A stretch of DNA of 64,000 nt from Draconibacterium mangrovi_A (GCF_037646455.1 NZ_JBBIXN010000002.1:248001-312000); one strand, 5' to 3'. Positions 8,635 through 17,129 are shown, counted from the first letter of the stretch. Numbers and translations are program-made. The notes: generated by a model not told the origin, from the sequence alone.

Positions 8635-11136
8635 TTATTTTATCTCCTCCGGATTGAGCCGTTTACGCTTGCTTTTCTTTAGATCTTTGTCGCTGCCGTA
8701 ACCATAACCGTAGCCATAGCCATAACCGTAACCATAGCCATAACCGTAGCCGTAACCATAACCATAGTTCTTTTTACCACGCTTAATGTCATTTACAACA
8801 ATCCCCACTCCTTTCAGTTGATGTTTCTTTACTTCATCCAGAGCGGTTTGCAGCCCCAACTTATGGGTGTATTTATGGCGTACGACATACAGGTTGGCAT
8901 CGATCTGTTCATACAACTGGAAAATATCCGCCACAAAGCCTACAGGCGGTGTATCGATCACAATAACATCGTACTGTTGTTTTAGCTTTTTAATCAGTTC
9001 CATTACCCGGTCGTCAGTAAGCATCTCCGCCGGGTTCGGAGGTATTGGTCCTGCCGGAATGATCTTAAGCCTGGGGTGCTTTGTCGGAAATGTGATCTCA
9101 TCGATTCCGGCTTTTCCAATAATGTAGTTTACCACCCCCAGGTGCGATTTCAGATTAAACTCCTCCTCCATTTTCGAATTCCTCAGATCGAGGTCGAGCA
9201 CCACCGACTTTTTTCCCATCAGTGCAAATGACGATGCCACATTAATGGCATTATACGATTTCCCTTCTTTCGGAAAGGTAGAAGTTACTGCGATCACCGG
9301 CTTCTCATTCCCTTTGGTCATCAGGTTCAGCTTGTTCCGGATGGCCCGGTAAGGCTCACTGGCCGGCGAATTGGGTTTGTCCAGTACCAGCGTACGACTG
9401 GCAAACTCACGTACATTATGGAATACATGGCCGATCACCGGGAAATCGGTCATCGCCTCAATTTCTTCCTGGCTCATCACCTTATTATTAAAAAACTGCA
9501 CCAAAAAGATCAGCATAGCCGGGAACATCAAAGCCAGTAATAGCGCGATCGCATATACACGTCGGGTTTGCGGAGCTACTTTCACTCCATCTCTTGCCTC
9601 TTCGATCACCTGGCTGTCGGGAATGTTTGAGGCTTTGGCGATCTGTGCCTCCGACAATTTCTGGAGCAGGTAAGTATAAATCTCATTATTCAGTTGGTAA
9701 TCGCGTTCAATATTTACGTAATTCCGTTCGGTAGCCGGTAGACGCCTGGCCTCAGCTTCCATGCTCTTTATCCGTCGGTTAATGTCGCTAAGCGCAATAT
9801 CCGACTGCGAAATAATGCTGTTCGTATTCTCCAAAAGCGATTTCTTAACACTTTCGATTTGTGCATTCAGGCGGCGGATCGTCGGGTGATCCGAATCCTG
9901 CCGGATCGAGGTCTGGCTCGATTTCTGGGTGATCAGTTCATTTAACTGAAGGATCAGGCTGTTCAGTAAAGGATCCTGAATACCCATGGCTGAAGGCGCA
10001 ATCACCGTTTCCAACTCCTGACTGCTCTCAATATACATCTTCAGATAATGGTAGTACTTGTTCTGCGTCTCCATGGCAACTCTTTCCTTGTCCAGTTCAC
10101 TCAACTGCTCGAGCAACTGTTGCGATTGCGCTGACAGGTCCAGCACCTGGTTCTCGCTCTGGAAATCCTCCATCCGGGTTTCCGAAACATTCAGCGAATC
10201 GGAAATAGTTTGTAACTGATTGTTGATAAACTGTATGGTCCGGTTAGCATTCTCATTTTTCTTACCCAGGTTGTCCATCTGGTATACTTCCGCCAGGCGG
10301 TTCAGAAAATCCACACCTTTCTGAATATTAAGATCACGAAGGCTGAGCCGGATCACCGAAGCATAATCGTCGGGCTGGCTCACCTGTAATGCGCTACGGT
10401 ATTTTTTCACCAGCGAAGCAGGTGTATGAAAGCAAAATTTATAGTTGTTCGGGGCTTTAGGATCAAAACGCTCGTTAAGCAGGATCGTAAAAGCGAACTC
10501 ATCAGAAGTTAGTTTTACTCCGGCTTCAATCGTCTTCGAAAAAGAGAACTCAGTAATGGTCTTAAGCACTTTATCTTCAGCGTAATCGTAGACCTCTCCC
10601 TCTTCTCCTTCAGTAGTTATGGTTAACTGTCCATCAGGTTGAATGGTGAGATCAAAATCAGTTTCTATGAGTTGTGGGTGAGCTCTGTCCCACTCTACCC
10701 GAAAAGGCACTCCGTTGTAGGCTTCCGAATCAGCTATTCGTCCAACGTTATAATAACTCACTTCAAAATCGAGTCCGTTAAGTGTTCTGGTAACAATAGG
10801 TGTCGAATTCAGAATGATCATCTGGTTATAGATATTCTGCATGCTACTCATGCCTCCCAGTCCTTGGAATACATTTGCCTGACTTCCCAGTGCTCCGAGA
10901 TCAGCTGCACCACCTCCATAACCATAAGCATCGCCTTCGAAAAGGATCGACGAATCCATCTGGTACATGGGAGTGGTATAACGATTGTATAAAAAGGCGG
11001 CACTCCCCGCAATAAGTACACTCAGTAAAAACCAGTACCAGTTGCGCAGGAGCTTAAAAACGATCTTTTTAATGTCACCATTATTTTGTTGCAAACCAGG
11101 CTGCGGACGATTCACCGTAATTCTTGTTTGTTCCAT
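8635..11136 (-). CDS. Wzz/Wzc-type exopolysaccharide co-polymerase with BY-kinase domain
   Basis: 833 residues. An N-terminal Wzz segment with TM at ~35-50 is followed by a long coiled-coil periplasmic part (~290-480), a GNVR-type TM near 525-545 and a cytoplasmic bacterial tyrosine kinase: Walker A KEGKS at 623-627, Walker A' VVLDLDLR at 645-652 and Walker B VIVIDTPP at 724-731. It controls chain length and export through cycles of autophosphorylation on C-terminal tyrosines. Residues 791-814 are an exact (Tyr-Gly)x12 run, followed by a basic tail. It starts one base after the stop of the wza-like gene upstream, so the two are co-transcribed. Confidence 0.92.
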   Translation of the reverse strand: MEQTRITVNRPQPGLQQNNGDIKKIVFKLLRNWYWFLLSVLIAGSAAFLYNRYTTPMYQMDSSILFEGDAYGYGGGAADLGALGSQANVFQGLGGMSSMQNIYNQMIILNSTPIVTRTLNGLDFEVSYYNVGRIADSEAYNGVPFRVEWDRAHPQLIETDFDLTIQPDGQLTITTEGEEGEVYDYAEDKVLKTITEFSFSKTIEAGVKLTSDEFAFTILLNERFDPKAPNNYKFCFHTPASLVKKYRSALQVSQPDDYASVIRLSLRDLNIQKGVDFLNRLAEVYQMDNLGKKNENANRTIQFINNQLQTISDSLNVSETRMEDFQSENQVLDLSAQSQQLLEQLSELDKERVAMETQNKYYHYLKMYIESSQELETVIAPSAMGIQDPLLNSLILQLNELITQKSSQTSIRQDSDHPTIRRLNAQIESVKKSLLENTNSIISQSDIALSDINRRIKSMEAEARRLPATERNYVNIERDYQLNNEIYTYLLQKLSEAQIAKASNIPDSQVIEEARDGVKVAPQTRRVYAIALLLALMFPAMLIFLVQFFNNKVMSQEEIEAMTDFPVIGHVFHNVREFASRTLVLDKPNSPASEPYRAIRNKLNLMTKGNEKPVIAVTSTFPKEGKSYNAINVASSFALMGKKSVVLDLDLRNSKMEEEFNLKSHLGVVNYIIGKAGIDEITFPTKHPRLKIIPAGPIPPNPAEMLTDDRVMELIKKLKQQYDVIVIDTPPVGFVADIFQLYEQIDANLYVVRHKYTHKLGLQTALDEVKKHQLKGVGIVVNDIKRGKKNYGYGYGYGYGYGYGYGYGYGYGYGSDKDLKKSKRKRLNPEEIK
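8695..8766 (-). repeat. in-frame hexanucleotide repeat encoding (Tyr-Gly)12
   Basis: Twelve 6-bp units, each a TAT/TAC codon plus a GGT/GGC codon, encode the tyrosine cluster of the Wzc-like kinase. The period of six keeps the reading frame after slippage, so changes in copy number would change the number of phosphorylatable tyrosines without breaking the protein. Codon variation between units shows that the array is not perfectly young. Confidence 0.95.
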
Positions 11137-11137
11137 G

Positions 11138-11926
11138 TTATTTTACCAGAGTTAAAATAAGTGCCAAAGTTGAAATGATAGAAGTCGTTATGGCAATAGG
11201 GGTTCCGTAAGGCATATTCTTCGCCCCGTACACTTTGGTACGATGCTCCACATACAATACATCGTGTGGCAATATATAATAATAAGGTGAGTTGATCAGA
11301 TCGGGATCTGTCATGTCCAGCTCCACAACATGCTTTCCTTCGGGCAATTCACGGATCAGTTTAACCGTCTTTCGATCACCATAATCAGTAATATCACCTG
11401 CGGCACCAAGTGCTTCAAAAATCGATAACTGGTTTTTCACCATCAGCACCTGTCCCGGTGCTTTAACTTCACCCAGCACCGTAAGCGTACGGTTTACGAG
11501 CTTTACAAACACCGAAGCGCCCTCCAGGTATCGATCCACCTCTTTTTGCAGTGATTCCCGAACTTCGGTAGTGGTTAATCCTTCCACCTCAATAGTTCCC
11601 AGTTGCGGATATTCGATTTGTCCCTGCTCATCTACCAGGTATGTAATTAATTCCATGCTCCCTGAACTGCTTCCGGCAGAACTACTCATCTGCGTATTGG
11701 TCAGGTTCAGAAAGGCCGCATTCAGCGGGTCATCACTGATCACCTGGATAAACAACTGGTCGTTGGGACGGATACGATACTCACCCGGTAATGGAACATT
11801 GTCGTAGGTCTGGTCGGCTTGAATGCCATTCATATAGATCAGCTGTTCACGCGGCGTACTGCACGACGCAAGTACCAGCAAAACGATTGCAATTAGGAAA
11901 GGATAACTCAGGGTCTGTTTCTTCAT
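11138..11926 (-). CDS. Wza-like polysaccharide export lipoprotein
   Basis: 262 residues from the ATG at 11926. A start 36 bases further upstream is possible but would put charged residues before the signal. The signal peptide MKKQTLSYPFLIAIVLLVLASC ends in a lipobox with the Cys acylated. Then come a Poly_export domain (YRIRPNDQLFIQVI) and an SLBB-like region (RTLTVLGEVKAPGQVLM, FEALGAAGDITDYGDRK). A C-terminal hydrophobic helix (TPIAITTSIISTLALILTL) fits the outer-membrane segment of OPX proteins. With the downstream Wzc-like kinase it forms the export channel for the exopolysaccharide. Confidence 0.9.
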   Translation of the reverse strand: MKKQTLSYPFLIAIVLLVLASCSTPREQLIYMNGIQADQTYDNVPLPGEYRIRPNDQLFIQVISDDPLNAAFLNLTNTQMSSSAGSSSGSMELITYLVDEQGQIEYPQLGTIEVEGLTTTEVRESLQKEVDRYLEGASVFVKLVNRTLTVLGEVKAPGQVLMVKNQLSIFEALGAAGDITDYGDRKTVKLIRELPEGKHVVELDMTDPDLINSPYYYILPHDVLYVEHRTKVYGAKNMPYGTPIAITTSIISTLALILTLVK

Positions 11927-12274
11927 GCTCATCAGGTGATTTTTGGACTTTCTTTGGTACATAAATTAAGGGCGCTAAATTAGATTCTTTTTTACAACCT
12001 GCAAATAACTTACTCGCTTTTGCCGTTCTTATCATAAACAAAAAACGTGATTTAAACTTAACGAAACCTTACTGATGATCGACAGAAAAAATCAGCCCTG
12101 CCCCGGCGATCTTCCAATACAATGCAGGTGAAGCACCTTAAAACAAATTGTTAGCTTACCATTACCAAAGCCGGTAGCTTAACAGAATACTGCAAAAAAC
12201 CTTCCTGTTGTTTTAAGCGAATGTTACTTTTCATTTGGAATTATTCTAAACAATATATTACAACAATTTTCCGC

Positions 12275-12304
12275 TTTGACGGCTAAATTCATTTTTTATA
12301 TTTG
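12275..12304 (+). promoter_or_regulatory. candidate Bacteroidota promoter pointing into gene-free DNA
   Basis: TTTG at 12275-12278, then 18 bases, then TATATTTG at 12297-12304: close to the Bacteroidota -33/-7 pattern. No coding gene follows for 1.5 kb. A GTAACC-GCC-GGTTAC hairpin lies near 12360, so a short transcript is conceivable. Confidence 0.35.
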
Positions 12305-12494
12305 TACACAGTTTTGAGTTAAAATTTTGCTCAATATGACATAAAAATCCTAACAGATGTAACCGCCGGTTACCTGCCAAACGTCAGCTGGATCTTTTTT
12401 ATTCCTTCTGCAAACGGCTATTGATTTCTTATGTCCGCTCCGTCAACTGACGAACCATTTCCAATCCTCGGACCTGCACCACGCATGTAACTGA

Positions 12495-12672
12495 GAGGGC
12501 GGAGCTGTGAACGGAGCCCTCGAAGTGCTGAGCAAAGCGAAGTCCCGAGAGCAATGAAAGTACGACTCGGGAAGAGGGCGGAGCTGTGAACGGAGCCCTC
12601 GAAGTGCTGAGCAAAGCGAAGTCCCGAGAGCAATGAAAGTACGACTCGGGAAGAGGGCGGAGCTGTGAACGG
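12495..12672. repeat. 79-bp tandem repeat, 2.25 copies
   Basis: Units begin at 12495, 12574 and 12653 (the last is partial) with GAGGGCGGAGCTGTGAACGG, and show no differences that I can see. Part of the unit also occurs at about 1430-1445. It is flanked by other dispersed repeats. Open frames that cross it are repetitive and look spurious. Confidence 0.9.
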
Positions 12673-12747
12673 GCTGCAAGTTTTGAGCCACGAGCCGCGA
12701 GCAACCGAATGTCGATCAACGATTAACGATCTATGATTGCAGATTTG

Positions 12748-12945
12748 GATTCCTTCAGTCGTTCCTTCCTCTTCCATAGGTCCATAGGACTCTTTCGGTG
12801 AATCGATACGCGGGGAATGACAACGCAGGGGTATAATACTGCGGCGCAACAAAGAATAACAACAAAAGTAAAACACCATAGCGCCGCCTGACATGTCTCA
12901 TTAAACGTCATCCCGATGACGAGCACTCGCGAGGAAGAGGGATCT
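12748..12945. repeat. dispersed inverted-repeat element, family A (copy 2)
   Basis: GATTCC... on the left and GGGATCT on the right, with GGAATGACA/GTCATCCC inner arms and CTGCGGCGCA/TAGCGCCGCC central arms. It closely matches copy 3. Confidence 0.65.
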
Positions 12946-12998
12946 GATAAATGAGCTGCGAGCCACGAGCCTTGAACCATTGAATATTGGATATGGAA

Positions 12999-13047
12999 CC
13001 CAGTGAAATAAGTCTTCGGCTTAATGCTTCGCATTATTTCACAAGGG
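12999..13047. repeat. cloverleaf palindrome, family B (copy 1)
   Basis: Outer stem CCC-GTGAAAT/ATTTCAC-GGG encloses AAGTC-TTC-GGCTT and AATGC-TTC-GCATT hairpins. TTC loops mark the inverted orientation relative to the GAA-loop copies. Confidence 0.75.
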
Positions 13048-13109
13048 TGAATAGTAACCCATTTACGCATTTAAGCATTAAAGCATTGATAAACTCAATC
13101 CCTCAATCC

Positions 13110-13285
13110 CTCAGTCACTCAGTCACTCAGTCACTCAATAACTGCAGTTGAATATCGAATGATGATTAACGATTGAAGATTTTAGATTTATTCCTTGAAT
13201 ACTGAGACTGCAAACTGAATACTGACCATTGCCCACGCTACCCCTGACCCCTAAAGGGAAAAGCCAACGCAAACTTGAATATTGG
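13110..13285. repeat. duplicated intergenic block (pairs with about 20010-20190)
   Basis: About 175 bp, including an 8-bp TCAGTCAC tandem array, a run of 'actgagactgcaaactgaa'-type words and a CCCCTGACCCCTAAAGG hairpin. It recurs almost unchanged at 20.0-20.2 kb. No gene. Confidence 0.75.
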
Positions 13286-13310
13286 ATATTGAAAATTACA
13301 AATTACAAAG

Positions 13311-13465
13311 AGATTCCGTCGGTCCCCGTCAGCTGACGGCTTCCTCGGAATGACAACGCAGGGGTATAATACTGCGGCGCAACAAAGAATAACTTTCAAA
13401 TATTAACACCATAGCGCCGCCTGACATGTCTCATTAAACGTCATCCCGAACGAAGTGAGGGATCT
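13311..13465. repeat. dispersed inverted-repeat element, family A (copy 3)
   Basis: AGATTCCGTCGG... left arm with a CCGTCAGCTGACGG palindrome and CGAAGTGAGGGATCT right arm; same core as copy 2. Confidence 0.7.
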
Positions 13466-13483
13466 CAATTACAGAGCCCCGAG

Positions 13484-13570
13484 GTTTTCCGTGCAGAAGA
13501 TTACTTATATAGCAGTGCAGCTGATTATGCCGGAGAGCAAGGATTACTTAATATTATTGTGATAAAATAA
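13484..13570 (+). pseudogene. 3'-terminal remnant of a RAYT transposase gene
   Basis: It encodes 28 residues (VFRAEDYLYSSAADYAGEQG..., ending IIVIK) plus stop, almost the same as the end of the complete RAYT at 18049-18579. The homology continues into the downstream REP sequence. The rest of the gene is gone: family A copy 3 abuts its left side. Confidence 0.85.
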
Positions 13571-13571
13571 T

Positions 13572-13614
13572 ATTGCCTTGCAGGCAATGACACCGATTGC
13601 AAATCGGCGCCAGC
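13572..13614 (-). repeat. REP sequence downstream of RAYT remnant
   Basis: Same type and orientation as the REP after the intact RAYT: TTGCCTTGCAGGCAA hairpin followed by CCGATTGCAAATCGG. Confidence 0.75.
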
Positions 13615-13620
13615 AGGGGA

Positions 13621-13659
13621 CTTTCAACTTTCAACTTTCGACTTTCAACTTTCAACTTT
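13621..13659. repeat. heptamer tandem array (ACTTTCA)
   Basis: About five and a half 7-bp units of ACTTTCA with single-base variants (ACTTTCG, ACTTTTA). One of several unrelated heptamer arrays in the intergenic DNA. Confidence 0.8.
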
Positions 13660-13663
13660 TAAT

Positions 13664-13713
13664 CCCGTGAAATAAAATCGAAGATTTTGATGCACAGCAT
13701 CATTTCACAAGGG
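13664..13713. repeat. cloverleaf palindrome, family B (copy 2)
   Basis: Outer stem CCC-GTGAAAT/ATTTCAC-GGG; hairpins AAAATC-GAA-GATTTT and GATGC-ACA-GCATC. Confidence 0.8.
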
Positions 13714-13832
13714 TGAATAGTAACCCATTTACGCCTTTAAGCATTAAAGCATTGATAAACTCAATCCCTCAATCCCTCAATCACTCAATCACTCAATAAC
13801 TCAATAACGGAGACTGAACTCTAAACCCTGCT

Positions 13833-14366
13833 ATGCTCAACTCATTAATTACATCCAAAACCCGCACACGCCTTTTGCTCAAGTTTTTTCTGAACAGCCG
13901 GAACAAAAGCTACCTGCGAAACCTCGCACAGGAGTTTGGCGAATCGTCGAATTCCATTCGGGTAGAGCTCAACCGCCTCGAAAAGGCCGGACTGCTGGTT
14001 TCGGAAACACAGAGCAACCGAAAATATTTCTCGGCCAACACGGGACATCCCCTGTTTAACGAGATCCACAATATACTGATCAAGACCATTGGTATCGACC
14101 AGCTGATCGAACGCGTGACCAGCCAGATCGGCGACCTCGAAGCCGCCTACATTACCGGCGATTTTGCCCGCGGTATCGACTCGCAGATCATCGACCTGGT
14201 GCTGGTAGGCGATCAACTCGACCACGACTATATCAACCAGCTCGTTCACCGCGCCGAAACACTGGTAGGCCGTAAAGTCCGCCACCTGGTACTTACTGCT
14301 AATGAAATGAGCAGCTACTTTGCCGATAAGCCGGCGTTGCTGATTTGGAAAATGGATGAAGCTTAA
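13833..14366 (+). CDS. winged-helix regulator with degenerate nucleotidyltransferase-like C-domain (paralog 2)
   Basis: 177 residues, closely related to the protein at 1514-2038 (MLNSLITSKTRTRLLLKFFLN..., IGIDQLIERVTSQIGDLEAAYITGDFARGIDSQIIDLVLVG). The MNT-like motif is again decayed: GDFARG instead of GSxARG, with one Asp of the pair replaced. It marks the left edge of the toxin-antitoxin island. Its codon use is richer in GC than the TA genes that follow, so it probably belongs to the chromosomal backbone rather than the island (inference). DNA target unknown. Confidence 0.65.
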   Translation: MLNSLITSKTRTRLLLKFFLNSRNKSYLRNLAQEFGESSNSIRVELNRLEKAGLLVSETQSNRKYFSANTGHPLFNEIHNILIKTIGIDQLIERVTSQIGDLEAAYITGDFARGIDSQIIDLVLVGDQLDHDYINQLVHRAETLVGRKVRHLVLTANEMSSYFADKPALLIWKMDEA

Positions 14367-14434
14367 GCATTCATACAAATAATAAAGTTGGGTAGACCGG
14401 GCATGAGACCACCACGTCTCGTACCTCACCTCGC

Positions 14435-14470
14435 GCCGCTGGTGCGGATTTGAAATACGTACCTCAGCCA
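14435..14470 (+). repeat. isolated REP sequence
   Basis: CGCTGGTGCGGATTTG followed by a degraded partner strand (AAATACGT) and CCTCAGCC; related to the REPs upstream of the RAYT gene. Confidence 0.65.
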
Positions 14471-14475
14471 TTTAC

Positions 14476-14523
14476 CCCATGAAATAAGTCTTCGACTTAA
14501 TGCTTCGCATTATTTCACAGGGG
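14476..14523. repeat. cloverleaf palindrome, family B (copy 3)
   Basis: Inverted orientation: AAGTC-TTC-GACTT and AATGC-TTC-GCATT are both perfect hairpins within a GAAAT/ATTTC outer stem. Confidence 0.8.
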
Positions 14524-14721
14524 AATATTAACCCATTAAGCATTCACGCATTAAAGCATTAATTAACTCAGTTACTCATTAACTCATTAACCGCAACCGA
14601 ACCCATGACGTTCGCCGCGCTCAGTCAGGGCAGGCTCTGAGCTAAGAAACATTTTGGCATTCACATATTCAATTCAAAAACCAGTCTCACAAAACTCAAA
14701 AATTTTCTACCTTCGTCAATA

Positions 14722-15150
14722 ATGAGCAACAAGGAACAAAACGATATTAGATGGAAACAGCGTTTTACCAATTACAGGAAAGCACTGGAAACGCTCACTG
14801 CCGGAGTACATCAGTATCATAAATCCGGTCTTACTGACCTTGAAAAACAAGGCCTTATACAAGGTTTTGAATTTACCCATGAGCTCTGCTGGAAGGTGAT
14901 GCAAGACTTTTTAAAAGACCGTGGCGAAACGGCTATTTACGGATCAAAAGATGCTACCCGGCTGGCCTTTAACCGGGGGCTGATCACCAATGGCGAGGTA
15001 TGGATGAATATGATTGCCGACCGGAACCTGACTTCTCACACTTACCAGGAAGAAATTTCGGAACAGATATTAAACCGGATAGTAGATCAGTACTACACTT
15101 TATTTACTGCGTTCGAAAAGAAAATGGAACAACTATGGCATATGGATTGA
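14722..15150 (+). CDS. HI0074-type nucleotidyltransferase substrate-binding protein (HEPN-like partner)
   Basis: 142 residues, all-helical, of the HI0074 family (RWKQRFTNYRKALETLTAGVH..., QGFEFTHELCWKVMQDFLKDRG, RNLTSHTYQEE). This family pairs with a small MNT nucleotidyltransferase, here the next gene, which starts 16 bases before this stop. The fold is related to HEPN, and the RNxxSHxY segment resembles the RX4-6H RNase motif. The pair is a probable toxin-antitoxin-like module; which protein is toxic cannot be told from sequence. A near-consensus -7 box (TACCTTCG) lies at 14708-14715. Confidence 0.8.
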   Translation: MSNKEQNDIRWKQRFTNYRKALETLTAGVHQYHKSGLTDLEKQGLIQGFEFTHELCWKVMQDFLKDRGETAIYGSKDATRLAFNRGLITNGEVWMNMIADRNLTSHTYQEEISEQILNRIVDQYYTLFTAFEKKMEQLWHMD

Positions 15151-15437
15151 GCCCGGAAACCATCACACAATTACAAAAGGTCTTCAGCCAATACGGCCAC
15201 GTAAGTGAGGTTATTTTATATGGGTCCAGGGCAAAAGGTAATTATACCGAAGGTTCCGATATCGATCTTACTCTGAAAGGCAAAAACATCGCAACGGCTG
15301 ATCTCAATAATATCACCGATGAAATTGACAAGCTGCTTCTACCCTATATGTTCGACATTTCCATTTTCAGCACCATCAAAAACAAGGACCTGATCGACCA
15401 TATCAAGCGGGTAGGCAAATGCATTTACAGGAAATAA
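15135..15437 (+). CDS. small MNT-type nucleotidyltransferase (partner of HI0074-like protein)
   Basis: 100 residues from ATG 15135. The frame stays open further upstream, but only inside the previous gene. The catalytic motif GSRAKGNYTEGSDIDL is intact, with the two Asp spaced as in MntA/HI0073. In characterised MNT-HEPN modules the nucleotidyltransferase neutralises the HEPN toxin by adding AMP to it; here that role is inferred. The 16-bp overlap with 14722-15150 implies translational coupling. Confidence 0.82.
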   Translation: MAYGLSPETITQLQKVFSQYGHVSEVILYGSRAKGNYTEGSDIDLTLKGKNIATADLNNITDEIDKLLLPYMFDISIFSTIKNKDLIDHIKRVGKCIYRK

Positions 15438-15660
15438 TTTTTGAGCTGCGAGCTGCGATTCATTAGCCTGTAGTCACTGTTCATTCTGTAGCCTGGTATA
15501 TGCTGGCGATCAGTCCCAATGAGTTTTGTCGAATCAGAAGGATATTAGATATTGAGTATTGAGAATTAACCCATTTAAGCATTCACGCATTAAAACATTC
15601 TTACATCGATAAACTCAGTAACTCAATAACTCACTCAATAACTGCTACCGACTACTTTTA

Positions 15661-15710
15661 TCCTATGAAATTAAATCGAAGATTTTGATGCAATGCATCA
15701 TTTCACAGGG
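15661..15710. repeat. cloverleaf palindrome, family B (copy 4)
   Basis: AAATC-GAA-GATTT and GATGC-AAT-GCATC hairpins inside a TGAAAT/ATTTCA outer stem. Confidence 0.8.
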
Positions 15711-15817
15711 TGAACTTTTACTTTTTGCCTTAACATTAAAGCATTGACGCATTGAATATAGATAGCAGATTTGTTTTTAACTTCGTGCTTCGCGCTCCCG
15801 GCGTCAAGGCATTTTAG

Positions 15818-15825
15818 TATATTTG
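15818..15825 (+). promoter_or_regulatory. -7 promoter box of a TA operon
   Basis: TATATTTG matches TAnnTTTG and lies 14 bases before the ATG at 15840. No clear TTTG -33 box. The same box and short leader recur before three other TA operons in the island. Confidence 0.45.
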
Positions 15826-15839
15826 TAAAAAAGTGAATT

Positions 15840-16070
15840 ATGGATTCCATTATTATACATCCCAGAGATAAAAAAGAATTTAACTTTTTCGTAGAATTGG
15901 CGCATCGACTGGGAGTTGAAATAAAAACAATAAGCGACGTTGTTGAAGCTCAACTACTGGCCGATATGGAAGAAAACAAAAACACCGGATATGTTGGGAA
16001 AGAAAAAGTGTTAAACACGATCCAAAATATTTTAAACGACAAGGAAACAGATTATAAAAATGAGGATTAG
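15840..16070 (+). CDS. putative antitoxin of RelE/ParE-type module
   Basis: 76 residues, acidic C-terminal half (LLADMEENKNTGYVGKEKVLNTIQNILNDKETDYKNED). The N-terminal ~35 residues (MDSIIIHPRDKKEFNFFVELAHRLGVEIKTIS) could form the small DNA-binding or dimerisation part of RelB/YefM-like antitoxins. I do not recognise the exact family; the assignment rests on its 11-bp overlap with the RelE/ParE toxin gene that follows. Confidence 0.65.
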   Translation: MDSIIIHPRDKKEFNFFVELAHRLGVEIKTISDVVEAQLLADMEENKNTGYVGKEKVLNTIQNILNDKETDYKNED

Positions 16071-16326
16071 TTTTCTCAGTGGTTTTGAAAAAGATCTGGC
16101 CCGAAGTAAGGACAAAACACTTGCTAAAGTTGTATTTCAATGCATCCAACAATTCGAAAAAGCGAATAGTCTCGATGAATTACCAAACATCAAAAAACTG
16201 AAAGGACATACTACCGCGTATCGATACCGTAAAGGTAAATACAGGATCGGTTTCTTTTTTGAGAATGACACAATAATTTTCGCAGCATTCGCACCACGAA
16301 GTAAAATATACAGCAAGTTTCCCTAA
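16060..16326 (+). CDS. RelE/ParE-family toxin
   Basis: 88 residues with the compact RelE/ParE layout: two helices (FEKDLARSKDKTLAKVVFQCIQQFEKANSLDEL), then the strand set PNIKKLKGHTTAYRYRKGKYRIGFFFENDTIIFAAFAPRSKIYSKF. The KLKG...YRYRKGKYRIGF pattern is characteristic of this superfamily, which includes ribosome-dependent mRNases and gyrase poisons; the target cannot be told. The last 150 bases are duplicated at 18628-18777, where they sit beside the RAYT element. Confidence 0.82.
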   Translation: MRISFLSGFEKDLARSKDKTLAKVVFQCIQQFEKANSLDELPNIKKLKGHTTAYRYRKGKYRIGFFFENDTIIFAAFAPRSKIYSKFP

Positions 16327-17129
16327 AAAGTGTTTGATAAAATATAATATCCAGGTTACAAGAATCCAGTTGAACGAAGTAAAATCCCGACCGAAGCATC
16401 GGAATTAATCCCGATGCGAAGCAATCGGGGTATCCAGTATCCAGTATCAAATACTAAGGCATTTTCGCATTCAAGCATTTAAGCATTGATTGTAGAATTT
16501 CGATTAACCCCGTCAGCTTGCGCTAGCCGGGTAAAGATTTTAGATTGAAGATTTGAAAGATGAGTAGTGAGTATTGAGTACTAAAGATCAAACTTTGATG
16601 CAGCAAACAAACGCCCCTTTAGGCCTGTCCCGATTGCGTATGCAATCCTTGGGAGGTTGGGGGTCACGGAAACAAGACACTGGGAATTGGCCATTAGTCA
16701 TTAGTCATTCTGTAGCCTGCCAAATGCCGGCGATCAGTCCCGATGAGCTTTGTCGAATCGGGAGGATATTGGAAATTGAATATTGGAAATTGGATCCTTT
16801 AACTTTTGCCTTTATCCTTTGTCCTTTTGCCTTGTTTGAACTCTGAACTCTTTCAGTGATACCCTGCTTTTGAGAGTTTGCGAATCAAAAGTAGTTGGTA
16901 GAACTAATCCCGACAACTGTCGGGGGAACTCTGAACACTGCAAACTGAGACTGGCAACTGCGACTGAACTCTGAACCCAGTCCTTCAACAAATCAGTCCT
17001 TCAGTCCTTGCAAACTGCAACTGCAAACTGAGACAGTCAACTGCGACTCCCCGAAGACAACCCTCCGGCAGAACACTATACAATCGGATACAGCAGCAAA
17101 CTTTAACTACTTTTTCTTAAATTTGTATA
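16327..17129. other. intergenic region, 803 bp, repeats
   Basis: Dense with short palindromes and degenerate words: CCCGATGCGAAGCAATCGGG hairpin near 16420, a GCCCCTTTAGG...GGTTGGGGG element interrupted by CCTGTCCCGATT...ATCCTTGGGAGG (16605-16665), the GGCGATCAGTCCCGATGAG hairpin (16729), and 'aactgcgactgaactctgaa' word runs. A 90-residue frame across the block is repetitive and not credible as a gene. Confidence 0.6.
17118..17125 (+). promoter_or_regulatory. -7 promoter box of a TA operon
   Basis: TAAATTTG lies only four bases before the ATG at 17130, so the transcript would be nearly leaderless. No -33 TTTG is visible. Confidence 0.4.

Larger units (their letters stand above)
15438..15839. 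other. intergenic region, 402 bp, repeats
   Basis: Contains 7- and 8-bp degenerate tandem words (CATTTAAG/CATTCACG, CTCAATAA), a ~25 bp fragment of the GGCGATCAGTCCCGATGAG hairpin seen also at 16730 and 24230, and family B copy 4. No gene seen. Confidence 0.55.

Noticed and set aside
12418..13070. Overlapping minus-strand open frames of 80-160 codons
   Set aside because: They cross the 79-bp tandem repeat and family A sequence in several frames and have repetitive, low-similarity protein content.
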